From NCBI GenBank assembly GCA_037447655.1, contig JBBHKE010001283.1:567173-631172 (forward strand): a stretch of DNA of 64,000 nt, read 5' to 3'. Below, in pieces: positions 12,580 through 25,461 of this stretch. The notes under the pieces were generated by a model. That model saw nothing but the letters and a program-made list of their open reading frames with translations. It had not been told where the DNA came from and did not search any database. Position 1 is the first letter of the stretch. Every line of letters begins with the position of its first letter. The DNA is from Zygnema cylindricum (lineage: Eukaryota; Streptophyta; Zygnematophyceae; Zygnematales; Zygnemataceae). Both the position numbers and the translations under genes were made by a program.

Positions 12580-13300
12580 TTTCTCCTCTACAAATTTGTG
12601 ATATTGAAGTTAAGAATCTAGTGGTGTAAAAACCGGCTTAGAATTCAACATAACAAATTTTGTCAGTACTTCTTTACAATATTGCGCGTGCGACAATTTA
12701 TTATCACCATTATCGTACCTTAAAACTTCCACTCGAAGAATATATCGTACGTCCCCCAAATTTGTGACTTTAAAATGTAGACGCATGTACTCGTTCAATT
12801 TCGTGATTCGCGTCAGCTTGTCACATATCATCAAAAAATCATCCACGTAGATTGAAAAATAAATTTGATCCTCCCCCTCACCTTTGTCGTAAACCCCAGA
12901 GTCGGAAAATGTACGTACGAATCTAAATTCTATTAGGACTTTGTGTAAACGTAATTACCATGTCCTTGGTGCTTGCTTTAGTCCGTACAAGGACTTTCGC
13001 AAACGCCATACCTTCCCCTTCTTCGACACTACCCCCTCCGTAACCTTCATGTACACCTCATCTTCTAAGTCACCATTTAAAAACGTCGTTTCTTCGTCCA
13101 TTTGGTGAATATGCTTCTTGCCGGCAGCGACAATAACAATAATCATTCTTAACGAATCAAATTTAATCACTGGTGCATATGTCTCCGTATAATCTACTCC
13201 TTCCCTTTGTTGAAAGCCCTTACAAACTAGCCGAGCCTTATGCTTCACTACTTCCCCTGATGGACCAGGTTTTGTTTTGAAGATCTACTTTGCATCAATA
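12580..13300 (-). pseudogene. Copia reverse transcriptase remnant
   Basis: The 5' part (13248-12955) carries KARLVCKGFQQREGVDY, ETYAPV, FLNGDLEDEVYM and LYGLKQAPR, all typical of copia reverse transcriptase. The catalytic YVDD box can be read near 12850, followed by the palm/thumb part at 12846-12610. Frameshifts separate the pieces. Confidence 0.92.
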
Positions 13301-13949
13301 GCCTTTTTACCCTCCGGTAGGCTTACCTCCTCAAATGTTTGGTTGTCGATAATAGATTGAAGTTCTCGTTCCCATGCTGGTTTCTAATGATTCTCCCAAT
13401 CGCATGATTTTCGTGCTTCCACATACGATTGCGGATCGCCCGACTTGTTCTCAAATAATGCTTGCTATAAAAGAAAATCATTCTCCCTCTCCGCCGAAAT
13501 AAAATAATACAAATTTTCCACATTTCCCTTACCATCAAAAGAAAGACGAGCCGGTTTCTTTCCCCTATTTTCCCCCATACTCCTCCTCGGCTCAAATTCT
13601 TCCTCGTCCTTTGCCGGTTTTTCCTCAATGATATTCGGTTCACTCGATTTAGAAGACGAAGATTTCCTCGTGTCCGAAGACATTCAGGAACTTTTGCTTC
13701 GTGAATCTCCACCAATGTTACCAAAATTTATATTTTCAACAATTTTACCTTTCCCCCTCTTAACATTGGAGGTGGATTTTGGCTCAATTTCCGAATCCGA
13801 GCCCTCAATGTCATTAAGATCACCAATTTCAAATTCCTCATGAAAATCAAGCTTAGAAGGTCACTTAGCCGATCGAGAAATTGTAGATTATAAATCCTCG
13901 TGAAAATCCACATTCCTTTATTCTTCAATTATATTTTGAACCGGATCAT

Positions 13950-14709
13950 AAACTTAATAAAGACTTCCTTTCGAACTATACCCCACAAAATATCCACTCC
14001 AACTCGTCGATGCAAATTTCCCCTTTCTTTTTTGTAATTGAATATAAACTGATGCGCGACATCCCCAAATCCGAATGTGGTGAAGAGTAGGTTTTCGGCC
14101 ATAGCACAACTCATACGGAGTTTTGTCACCCGGAACCGATGTAATCTTCCGATTGCAAATATAATTTGCCGTCAAAATCGCATCGCCCAATAAATTAATG
14201 CTCCTTTCGGATTCGTGTACCATAGATCGTACCATTTCTTGAAGTGTACAGTTCTTTCTTTCCGCCACTCGATTGGATTTTGGCGAGTAAGATGCATCAT
14301 ATTGGTGAAAAATTCTCCGTTCTTTACAAAAAGGATCAAAAGGAAGAAATTACCCACCATTATCCAATCTAATAGATTTTAGTTTTCTTTTACATTACCT
14401 TTCGGCCATCACATGCCACTCTTGAAAGCCTAAAAAGGCATCGGATTTGTGTTTAAGTAATATTACATATGTGAAGCGAGAGAAGTCGTCCACCACCACC
14501 ATAATATATTTGTTTCCACCTATCGTCTCTGGTTTTACGTCCCCACATAAATCAATATGCACTAGATCAAGCGGATGCTTAGATCGATGCATCGGATCCT
14601 TAGCCGGATGCGGCTTTCGAATTTGTCTCCCCTTACTACATCCATCACATCTGTTAATTTTCTCCCCCGACGCCAAATCAAATCCCTCTACCCTCCCATT
14701 TTTAATCAT
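13950..14709 (-). pseudogene. Copia integrase remnant
   Basis: 14709-14395 carries the GAG-pre-integrase/zinc-binding end (CDGCSKGRQ) and the start of the catalytic core (DLVHIDLCGD, YIMVVVDDFSR). 14268-13954 carries the later core and C-terminal part (AERKNCTLQEMVRSM, TPYELCYGRKP, GYFVGYS). A frameshifted stretch separates the two. Confidence 0.9.
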
Positions 14710-15049
14710 CCGTCATAGACTCCCCTCGAATGTGTGACACATCCAGTGGTGCCACAAAGTTAAACTCCCTTTGAATTCGAAGATTTACGAAGTAATGCCA
14801 CCGGAATTTGGGGGGGATTTTGGCCGACGCCATATTAGACGACAATGCATATAACCCGTGACTTCTCCTTCACCTATTTGTTCACCATCATATCGTACAA
14901 TTTTTTTTGTGGAGTCGTCATACGTAAGTACGTTGACGCTTGTTCGTTAAATTTGTGGTACACTGAGAAGGTTCCATGAACCTTCAAGTAAGTAAAAAAA
15001 AATTGTTAGTTAAGTTTGCGTTGCTTTTTCCACGCCACGTACGTACAAA

Positions 15050-15243
15050 GTTGGTAAATCCAAACGTACAGTATCCACTGTACCTATCTAAATCAATTGT
15101 CCACTTGCGACAGTGATTTGTTTTGGGACCGTGAGTTGACGCATCTTGTCAAAAACCGACGCGTTTGTATATACGTGGTGAGACGCGCCGGAATCAATAT
15201 TCCACTCATTTTCTTGTGGCGCACTGTTGTCCATAGCCTATTT
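15050..15243 (-). pseudogene. Copia aspartic protease remnant
   Basis: Minus-strand translation gives WNIDSGASHH, the catalytic DSG motif of copia proteases, followed by VYTNASVFDKMR. The frame opens near 15240, and nothing resembling a gag zinc knuckle lies upstream of it. Confidence 0.85.
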
Positions 15244-15524
15244 CAGCCATGGATTACTCACGGAAACACCCACAGACTACCTCAAAAACAGCTGTGTTTC
15301 AGACGACACAGATTACTCCACATTAAACAAAATGATCTCAAACTGCACCAATATGCAGTATACCATATACACTGTAAACTCCTAAAGTTACAGCCAAATC
15401 CACCAAGGCATCTAGAAGATATAAGCTTCAGAGTTTCCCAAATGTAGCTGACAGTTTCACAAACTAACCACTTAGACTGTTCACAGAATCTTACAGAGAT
15501 ACTGGAATACAATGAAACTTCTGT

Positions 15525-15829
15525 AAATCAACAACAATAATAATATATCCCTCTATTAATAACTGTTTGTTACAAATCACAATATTTCGTAATCTTTAAT
15601 TTAATATGTATTCTCAAGCATCAATTTAGTCGGGATGGCAAACGCGTACCTTTTCCTTTTTTGCTCTTGCGATATTAAATCAACAACAATAATAATATAT
15701 CCCTCTATTAATAACCGTTTCTTACGAATTACAATATTTCGTAATCTTTCATTTGATATGTATTTTTAGACATCAATTGAGTCGGGATGGCACACGTACC
15801 TTTTTCTTTTTTTTCTCTTGCGATGTATG
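15525..15829. repeat. 152-bp direct repeat, two copies
   Basis: Copies start at 15525 and 15677 with AAATCAACAACAATAATAAT and both end near CTCTTGCGAT. They lie about 90 bp outside the left edge of the retroelement array and are not part of it. Confidence 0.85.
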
Positions 15830-15922
15830 TTCAGGTATCAATTTTGCACCAATTGCACGTGGGAACATGGGTCGTGGTCATAAGGGACATCTTGTTTTGG
15901 GTCGCGCGGATATACAGACACC

Positions 15923-17092
15923 TGAAACTTTGAGACCTCTATTGGCCCTCAGAGTAGGCAAATCCAAAGAAGCTAATCTAGATAGTGCCGACTCCAAACT
16001 TGATATAAACCCAAATGATTGACCCCTTGACAGTCAAAACCCCAATATAGATTCACCCCTGTGAAATAACACTTTCTGTGTGCTCAGTTCCACCACAGAA
16101 TGCAAAGTTAAAATATGAGATTTGGACACATTCACCCACTTTGACTTTCCCTTAGAAATGCAGCCACCCTGGCAGACAAAACCACTGACCGACTATTTCC
16201 TTGTGTAGCCTAGACTCCCTTGAGTCTGCAGCAAAAAGAATCACTGAAAATGGTCAAGTAAATTGATAGTTATGGCTGGCCAAAGTTTGCCATTTATACA
16301 AGGTGCTCTCTGGGAGAGGCAGCTACCTACCCAAAATTTTCTAAGTCCTATTCCCCCCCTCTAAAACTCTATCTACTGGAAGTACGGCACCAATCAAATT
16401 AATGTGTCGTACAGAAAAGTACAGGTGCCGGTGTACTTTCTGTACGTTCATTGTACGACATGGCCAAAATGTCGACACGTGTAAATCAGGATTAGTTCCT
16501 ATAATCTCCGGAATTCCCGTAATCGAATGTTATCACGCCACGCGTCATCTGACGTGGCAAATACCGTAAAACGCCAAAAGTACCTTTTCTGTGATCGCGG
16601 CGCCTATCGCGGCCGTCAGATCAAAACCGGCTATAATCGTAGCCGCTAAAATTCGACGCGCGGTATTTGTTTCGCTATCGAAACAAAAGCGCGGTATCCG
16701 TTCTGTCCCCGTACCGTACTTCGTACTAAATCAAACTGTATCTATGCACTAAGTATCTATTCGTCGTTAAACGAATTAATCTACATGTGACGATTTATAT
16801 ATTTATCAAACCCTATGTATCGTAATATGTGTCCTAGACTTAACGGCTAGAGCTAACGGCTAATGCAAATTGACGTACGGCAGGGACAAGGATCAATTCT
16901 TGGGTCCGTCAACTAACTTTTGGTAAATCTACCTACTTTACCCCTTGTCTTCTCTAGAGAGCTTAGGCAGCCATGGCTCTAGCTCCCTATCCAGCCTTCA
17001 GTGACTACAACAAGTGTGGGGGCTTGGAGAGGGGAGTTAGAGGCACACTGCCTCTGCCTTTTTCTATCCTAGAAAATACACAAACATCAACA
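15923..17092 (-). repeat. Array LTR 1 (outer 3' LTR)
   Basis: 1,170 bp. The left edge is where homology to the other LTRs ends, next to the candidate duplication ACACC. Contains the GTAC hairpin at 16409-16446 and a second hairpin near 16883-16910. The potential gag ATG near its end reads ATA here. Confidence 0.85.
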
Positions 17093-19139
17093 CTCCCCTT
17101 ATTTTCTAGTCTATTTTCCTTTCAACTCCCACACACAAAAAAAACCAAAATACTCCCTCTAATTTATTTATTTTCACTTTTCCTTTTTCCTTTTCCTTTT
17201 ACAAACCTTTTTGACAATACCCTCACATCTTAAAAGGTCCATTAGATGAGCTGAAATAAACATTCGATCTTGCTGATCACATATTCTATTAAGCATCCCA
17301 ATTTTCATAACCCCGAGCAAAGATTTTATCCACCTCATCACTTTTTCATCCACACACAACCCGATTTCTCTCTTGCAATCCAAACAGCCAGCCCCATCTC
17401 CAATCTGCAACATATACCCGGATGATAACCCTTTTACAGGAACATCTTCAGAAGCGACATCACACCAAGTAGTGATGTCAAATCCATCCACCTCCAAATA
17501 TTCCCAAAAAACACTAGTCCCCACTAAGTTTCTCATAAGATCTACATCTTCCGTACTCATATTTTTATCTATGATAACTACCCCATTTTCTGAACTTTTC
17601 TCACTCTCTCCCATGGATTTCTTTCCACTCTCTCTTTCTAAATTTATTCCCAATAAGTATTTCTCCTCCCCTAAACCTTTCATTAAATATTCCTCTTCTC
17701 CCTTATATTTAAAAAACCCTTCTAGTTTCACTTCTCCCCTTTCCTCGGAGTCCGTTGTGGTCTCCTTTTCCGACCTGTTTTCTAATTCCAAAATACCTAT
17801 AAAATTATCCTCATTACTTTTATCTTTCCCGTTTTCACTCATGGATCCTAGATCCAACTTTCTCATTTCTAAGTCACACACTTTACACTCCTCAATATCC
17901 TCAAGTTCCTCCTCTCTCTTTACTTCCTTATACCTCCATAAGCACACTATTGCCTTCGAGCAATTTCTGTGTGCTTTTCTCTCTTCCCCATTCTACTGAT
18001 GTGAAGAAGCTCCAATTTTTCTTCATCCTCTTTCTCCTCTTCCTCTTCGTCCTCCTCATCCACATTCCAACTTCTAAGTTTTTCCAAACAAGGACATTCC
18101 TCTATATAATGACCCGGTTCCCTACAAAATATGCAAACCCTTTTTTTCAAAGCTCCTCTGTCTTTTCCTCTCTCTCTTTTTCCACCAAAGTTCCGATAAG
18201 GTTTACCTTTGTCTTTCTTCCTCTCATCACGCTTCTGTTCGTCACCACCGTTCCTCTCATCACGCTTCCGTTCGTCACCACGTTCCTCTCATCACGCTTC
18301 CGCTGGTCACCGCCTTCCTCTCATCACGCTTCCGCCAATCACCACCAGCTGTAAATGCAGTCACCCTTTCACTTCCCCTACGAAGCTCCAAAGTGCTTTC
18401 CCTCACAAGTATTATCCCCATGGTAACGCTCCAAGTCCACGAGGAGCCATCCATTTCCTGCATACGGTAAATGATGTCTTCGTACTCATCCGGGAGTTTC
18501 ATTATTAGAGTATTAATCTTTCTCTCCTCAGATTCTACATATCCCGCACTAGCAAGCTCAACATATAATGCAGCAATATCATTGCAAAACTCTATCATGC
18601 TACCGCCTTTATAAACATAGGCCTCTATTTCTTGTTTCACTAATTGCTGCCTCTGTATAGTCTCACTCTTATAAATCTGAATTAGTGCTTCCCATATTTT
18701 TGAAGACTTGGTTAGACTTAAAAGAGTGATAGCTATGGACTTAGACACATATCTAAGTATGAGATGTTTTGCTATAGTGTTTTTATAATCCCATATTTTT
18801 CTATCATTTTCTTCAGTTTTAATCCCTACAAGTGGTACCATAGCCGAGAGCCTAGCTCCCCTCACCATAGGTGTCCCTTTTTCCTTCTCCCCTATTTCCC
18901 CATCCACGGAAAGATTCTTCCCTTCACCTTGCGTTGCATTTGAACTCCGGTTGATATTCTGGGCAGCCTCAGATGAATCTCCATAGTAAGCACCTCCAAA
19001 GCCAGGTGGCCTACATCTCACTTGTCCCGAAACAATTCCCCATAAGTGCTTCTCGAAAAGCAATCCCTCCATTGTAAACTCTCAATAAGTGAAGCTTGTT
19101 TCATCAAACATAGGCACCCTAGATGGTGGGCCCATAACC
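17093..19139 (-). pseudogene. Array internal region 1: gag with intact zinc knuckle and C-terminal region
   Basis: Three frames in order: 19072-18275 (UBN2-type copia gag, e.g. AKHLILRYVSKSIA, YVYKGGSMIEFCNDIAALY), 18150-17947 (CCHC zinc knuckle, CIFCREPGHYIEEC, then an acidic linker), and 17947-17174 (257 aa, unrecognised C-terminal region with FDITTWCDV, GDGAGCLDC and RWIKSL). A stop replaces a conserved Trp before MEGLLFEKHLWGIV. About 32-33-bp repeats at 18206-18350, one of them a base short, shift the frame before the knuckle. A non-autonomous gag is the likely origin. Packaging of element RNA would be its family role, but this copy is broken. Confidence 0.85.
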
Positions 19140-20316
19140 TGAAACTCTGTGTGCTCCATTGCCCACAGAAATCGCAGATCCAAAAGAAGCTTATCTAGAT
19201 AGTGCCGACTCTAAGTTGATATAAACCCAAATGACTGACCCCTTGACAATCACAAACCCATTATAGCTTCACCCTTGTGAAATAAGACTTTATGTGTGCT
19301 CAGTTCCACCACAGAATGCAAAGTTAGAATATGAGTTTTGGACACATTCACCCACTTTGACTTTCCCTTAGAAATGCAGCAACCCTAGCAGGCAAAAACT
19401 CTGACCGACTACACTCCTGTGTAGCGTGGACTCCCCTGAGTCCGCAGCAAAAAAAATCACTTAAAATGGTCAAGTAAATTGATAGTTATGGCTGGCCAAA
19501 GTTTGCCATTTATACAAGGTGCTCTCTGGGAGAGGCAGCTACCTACCCAAAATTTTCTAAGTCCTATTCCCCCTCTAAAAATCTATCTACTAAGTACGGC
19601 ACCAATCAAATGACTGTGTCGTACAAAAAAGTACAGGTGCCGGTGTACTTTATGTACGACTATTGTACGACATGGCCAAAATGTCGACACGTGTCAAATG
19701 AGGATTAGTTCCTGTAATCTCCGGAATTCCCGTAATCCAATGTTATCACGCCACCTGTCATTTGACGTGGCAAAGACCATAAAACGCCAAAAGTGCCTTT
19801 TTCCTGATCGCGGCGCCTATCGCGGCCGTTCGATCAAAACCGGCTATAATCATAGCCGCTGAAATTGGACGCGCGGTATTTATTTCGCTATCAAAATAAA
19901 CGCGTGGTATCCTTCTCTCCCCATACCGTACTTCGTACTAAATCAAATTGTATCTATGCGCTAAGTATCTATTCGCCATTAAACGAATTAATCTACATGT
20001 GACGCTTTATATATTTATCAAACCTTATATATCCTAATATGTGTCCTAGACTTAACGGCTAGAGCTAAGAGCTACTTCATATTGACAGACGGCAGGGACC
20101 AGGATAAATTTCTGGGTCCGTCAACTAACTTTTGTTAGGTCTACCTAATTTACCCCCTGTCTTCTCCTGAGAGCTTAGGCAGCCATGGCTCTAGCTCCCT
20201 ATCTAGCCTTTAGTGACTACAACAAGTGTGGGGGCTTGGAGAGGGGAGTTAGAGGCACTCTGCCTCTGCCTTTTTCTATCCTATTTACAGACCTAGAAAA
20301 TACACAAATATCAACA
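19140..20316 (-). repeat. Array LTR 2
   Basis: 1,177 bp, shared between internal regions 1 and 2. Its gag-proximal end differs from the others: CTCTGTGTGCTCCATTGCCC replaces the usual GAGACCTCCATTGGCC. Confidence 0.85.
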
Positions 20317-22321
20317 CTCCCCTTATTTTCTAGTCTATTTTCCTTTCAACTCCCACACACAAAAAAAAACCAAAATACCCCCTCCCAATTTTTTATTTTT
20401 ATTTTTTTTCCTTTTCTTTTTTCCTTTTCCTTCTATAAACCTTTATGACAATGCCCTCACATTTTAAAAGGTCCATTAGATGAGCCGAAATAAACATTCG
20501 ATCTTGGTGATCACATATTTTATCAAGCATCCCAATTTTCATAACCCCGAGCAAAGATTATATCCACCTCATCACTTTTTCATCCACACACAACCCGATT
20601 TCTCTCTTGCAATCCAAACAGCCAGCCCCATCTCCCAATCTGCAACATATATCCGGATGATAACCCTTTTACAGGCACATCTTCACAAGTGACATCACAC
20701 CAAGTAGTGATGTCAAATCCATCCACCCCGAAATATTCCCAAAAAAACACTAGTCCCTACTAAGTTCCTCATAAGATCTACATCTTTCGTACTCATATTT
20801 TTATCCATGATAATTACCCCATTTTCTGAACTTCCCTCACTCTCTTCCATGGAATTCTTTCCACTATCACTTTCTGATTTAATTCCCAATAAATATTTCT
20901 TTTCTCCCCTATCCTTTAAAACCCTCTTCGAGTTTCACTTCTCCCCTTTCCTCGGAATCCCTTGAAGTCTCCCTTTCTGACCAGATTTTTTGTTTCCGTA
21001 TTATCTATAAAATTATCCTCATTAATTTTATCTTTCCCGTTTTCACTTATGGATCCTAAATCTGACTTTCTCATCTTTAAGTCATACACTCTACACTTCT
21101 CAACATCCTCAAGTACCTCCTCTCTCTTTACTTCCCTTATACCTCCAAAAGCACACTGTTGCCTTCGTGCAATATGTGTGTACTTTTCTCTCTTCCCCAT
21201 TCTACCGATGTGAAGAAGCTCCAATTTTTTCTTCATCCTCTCTCTCCTCTTCCTCTTCGTCCTCCTCATCCACATTACAACTTCTAAGTTTTTCCAAACA
21301 AGGGCATTCCTCCTTATAATGACCCGGTTCCCTACAAAAGAAGCAAACCCCTTTTTTTCAACGCTCCCGTGTCCTTTTCCTCTCCCTCTCTTTCCACCAA
21401 AGTTCCGATAAGGTTTACCTTTGTCTTTCTTCCTCTCATCACGCTTCCGCTCGTCACCCACCGTTCCTCTCATCACGCTTTCGCCAATCACCGTCGTTCC
21501 TCTCGTCACGCTTCGGCTAATCACCACCAGCTGTAAATGCATTCACCCTGTCACTTCCCCTACGAAGCTCCAAAGTGCTTTCCCTCACAAGAATTAACCC
21601 CATGGTAAAGCTCCCAAGTCCATGAGGAACCATCAAGTGCCTGCATACGACAAATGATGTTTTCGTACTCATATGGGAGTTTCATAAGTAGTGTATTAAT
21701 CTTACTCTCCTCTGATCTACATATCCCGCACTAGCTAGCTCAACATATAACGCAGCAATATCATTGCAAAACTCTATCATGCTACCGCCTTTATAAACAT
21801 AGGCCTTTATTTCCTATTTTACTAATTGATGCCTTTGAATAGTCTCACTCTTATAAATCTGACTTAGTGCTTCCGATATCTTAGAAGGACTTGGTTAGAC
21901 TTAAAAGAGTGATAGCTATGGACTTAAACACATATTAAGTATGAGATGTTTTGCTATAGTGTTTTTGTATTCCCATATTTTTCTGTCATTTTGTTCAGTT
22001 TTAATCCTTACATGTGGTACCATAGTTGAGAGCCTAGCTCCCCTCACCATAGGTGTCCCTTTTCCCTTCTCCCCTATTTCCCCATCCACGGAAAGATTTT
22101 TCCCTTCACCTTCCGTTGCATCTGAACTCCGGTTGATATTCTGGGCAGGCTCAGATGAATCTCCATAGTAAGCTCCTCCAAAGCCAAGTGGCGGACATCT
22201 CACTTGTCCCGAAACAATTCCCCATAATTGTTTCTCGAAAAGCAATCACGCCATTGTAAACTCCCAATAAGTGAAGCTTGTTCCATCAAACATAGGCACC
22301 CTAGATGGTGGGCCCATAACT
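20317..22321 (-). pseudogene. Array internal region 2: broken gag
   Basis: The N-terminal gag piece is at 22245-21916. A 208-aa frame at 21542-20916 runs across the zinc-knuckle region out of frame, so the CCHC residues are not read. The C-terminal region is fragmented. Several variants, such as the run of C/T before the polypurine tract and a CGTCGTTCCTCTCGTCACG insertion, are shared with region 4. Confidence 0.8.
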
Positions 22322-23503
22322 TGAAACTCTGAGACCTCCATTGGCCCTCAGAGTAAGCAGATCCAAAAAGAAGCTTATCTAGATAGTGCCGACTTGAAGG
22401 TTATATAAACCCAAATGACTGACCCTTTGACAATCAGAACCCAAATACAGATTCACCCCTGTGAAATAACACTTTCTGTGTGGTCAGTTCCACCACAGAA
22501 TGCAAAGTTAGAATATGAGATTTGGACACATTCACCCACTTTGACTTTCCCTTTGAAATGCAGCCACCTTGGCAGACAAAAACTCTGACCGACTTCAACC
22601 CTGTGTAGCGTGGACTCCCGTGAGTCTGCAGCAAAAAGAATCAATGAAAATGGTCAAGTAAATTGATAGTTATGGCTGCCCAAAGTTAGCCATTTATACA
22701 AGATGCTCCCTGGGAGAGGCGACTACCTACTCAAAATATTCTAAGTCCTATTCTCAATCTAAGACCCTATCTACTGACGTACGGCACCAATCATTCACTG
22801 TACCGTACAGATAAGTACAGGTGCCGTTGTACTTTCTGTACGACAATCGAACGATATGGCTGAAATGTCAACACATGTCATATATCTATTTGTTCCCGTA
22901 ATCTCCGGTGTCGCCGCAATCCAATGTTGACGTGCCATGTGTCATCCTATATGGCGATGACCGCAAACCGCCAAAAGTACATATCCCGCGATCGCGGCGC
23001 CTATCGTGGCCGTCCGATCAAATCCGGCTATATTTCTAGCCGTTGAAAATAGACGCGCGGTATTTGTTTTGCTGTCGAACCAAATGCGCGGTATCCGTTT
23101 CAATAAATAAATCTGTACTCCCTACTATCCATAACTGTATCTATGCAATACGTATATATTTCTTGTTAAATGAACTAGTCTACGTGTAACTATCTAAATA
23201 ATTATCAAACCCCATACGTCGTGATACCAGCTCTAGTCTAAATGGATAAAGTCACCGACTAACGGCGATTTGATGGACGGTAGGTACCAAGATCAATTCC
23301 TGGGTCCGTCAAACACCTTTTGGTAAGTCTTACTAATTTACCCCTTGTCTTCTCTAGAGAGCTTAGGCAGTCATGGCTCTAGCTCCCTATCCAGCCTTCA
23401 GTGACTACAACAAGTGTGGGGGCTTGGAGAGGGGAGTTAAAGGCAGATTGCCTCTGCGTTTTTCTATCCTATTACAGACCTAGAAAATACACAAATATCA
23501 ACA
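22322..23503 (-). repeat. Array LTR 3 (most divergent)
   Basis: 1,182 bp. It carries many substitutions not seen in the other five LTRs between about 22690 and 23300, including the GTAC hairpin region near 22800-22845, yet both ends are conserved. Confidence 0.85.
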
Positions 23504-25461
23504 CTCCCCTTATTTTCTAGTTTATTTTCCTTTCAACTCCCACACAAAAAAAACCAAAATACTCCCTCCCAATTTTTTATTTTTTATTTTTCTTTTCCTT
23601 TTCCTTTTCTTTTTATAAACCTTTATGACAATACCCTCACATTTTAAAAGGTCCATTAGATGAGCTGAAATAAACATTCGATCTTGCTGATCACATATTT
23701 TATTCAGCATCCCAATTTTCACAACCCCGAGCAAAGATTTTATCCACCTCATCACTTTTTCATCCACACACAACCCGATTTCTCTCTTGCAATCCAAACA
23801 GCCAGCCCCATCTCCAATCTGCAACATATACCCGGATGATACCCCTTTTACAGCACATCTTCACAAGTGACATCACACCAAGTAGTGATGTCAAATCCAT
23901 CCACCTCCAAATATTCCCAAAAAACACTAGTCCCCACTAAGTTCCTCATAAGATCTACATCTTCCGTACTCATATTTTTATCCATGATAACTACCCCATT
24001 TTCTGAACTTCCCTCACTCTCTCCCATGGAATTCTTTCCACTATCACTTTCTGATTTAATTCCCAATAAATATTTCTTTTCTCCCATATCCTTTAAAACC
24101 CTCTTCGAGTTTCACTTCTCCCCTTTCCTCGGAATCCTTGAAGTCTCCCTTTCTGACCAGATTTTTGTTTCCGTATTATCTATAAAATTATCCTCATTAA
24201 TTTATCTTTCCCCGTTTTCACTTATGGATCCTAAATCTGACTTTCTCATCTTTAAGTCATACACTCTACACTTCTCAACATCCTCAAGTACCTCCTCTCT
24301 CTTACTTCCCTTATACCTCCAAAAACACAGTGTTGCCTTCGTGCAATTTCTGTGTGCTTTTCTCTCTTCCCCATACTACTAATCCGTAGAAGCTCTAAAA
24401 AATCTTCATCCTCTTTCTCCTCTTCCCCTTCTTCCTCCTCATCCACATTCCAACTTCTAAGTTTTTCCAAACAAGGGCATTCTTCCATACAATGACCTGG
24501 ATCCTTACAAAAAAAACAAACCCTTTTTTTCAAAGCTCCTGTGTCTTTTCCTCTCCCTCTCTTTCTATCAAAGTTCCGATAAGGTTCACCTTTGTCTTTC
24601 ATCCTCTCATCACGCTTCCGTTTGTCACCGCCGTTCCTCTCATCACGCTTCCGCCAATCACCACCAGCTGAAAATGCATTCACCCTGTCACTTCCCCTAC
24701 GAAGCTCCAAAGAGCTTTCCCTCACAAGAATTATCCCCATGGTAAAGCTCCAAGTCCATGAGGAACCATCAAGTGCCTACATATGACAAATGATGTTGAC
24801 GTACTCATCTGGTAGTTTCATAAGCAGTGTATTAATCTTACTCTCCTCAGATTCTACATATCCCGCACTAGCTAGCTCAACATATAACGCAGCAATATCA
24901 TTGCAAAACTCTATCATGCTACCGCCTTTATAAACATAGGCCTTTATTTCCTATTTTACTAATTGCTGCCTTTGAATAGTCTCACTCTTATAAATCTGAC
25001 TTAGTGCTTCCGATATCTTAGAAGACTTGGTTAGACTTAAAAGAGTGATAGCTATGGACTTAAACACATATCTAAGTATGAGATGTTTTGCTATAGTGTT
25101 TTTTGTATTCCCATATTTTTATGTCACTTTCTTCATTTTTTAATCCCTACATGTGGTACCATAGCTGAGAGCCTAGCTCCCCTCACCATAGGTGTCCTTT
25201 TTTCCTTCTCCCCTATTTCCCTATCCACGGAAAGGTTTTTCCCTTCACCTTCCGTTGCATCTGAACTCCGGATGATATTCTGGGCAGCCTCAAATGATTC
25301 TCCATAGTAAGCTCCTCCAAAGCCAAGTGGTGGACATCTCACTTGTCCCGCAACAATTCCCCATAAGTGCTTCTCGAAAAGCAATCCCTCCATTTTAAAC
25401 ACACCAATAAGTGAAGCTTGTTCCATCGAACATAGGCACCCTAGATGGTCAGCCCATAACC
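23504..25461 (-). pseudogene. Array internal region 3: gag with readable zinc knuckle
   Basis: The frame 24740-24252 runs from the end of the UBN2 domain through basic RKRDER repeats into an intact CCHC knuckle (CFFCKDPGHCMEEC) and an acidic linker, showing that these parts belong to one protein. The N-terminal part is frameshifted near 25400 and the C-terminal region is split (24087-23848 and 23827-23522). Confidence 0.85.

Larger units (their letters stand above)
11286..15243 (-). mobile_element. Decayed Ty1/copia retrotransposon, 5' truncated
   Basis: Reading the minus strand, remnants appear in the copia order: aspartic protease, integrase, reverse transcriptase, RNase H, polypurine tract (GAGAGGGGGAT, about 11832-11842) and one LTR. 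No gag, primer-binding site or 5' LTR is visible upstream of 15243. Many stops and frameshifts break the frame, so the copy is dead. Confidence 0.9.

Noticed and set aside
16973-17233. Recurrent MALAPYPAFSDYNKCGG frame in each LTR
   Set aside because: It recurs only because LTRs are repeated. The frame varies between copies and is on the strand opposite to the element's gag.
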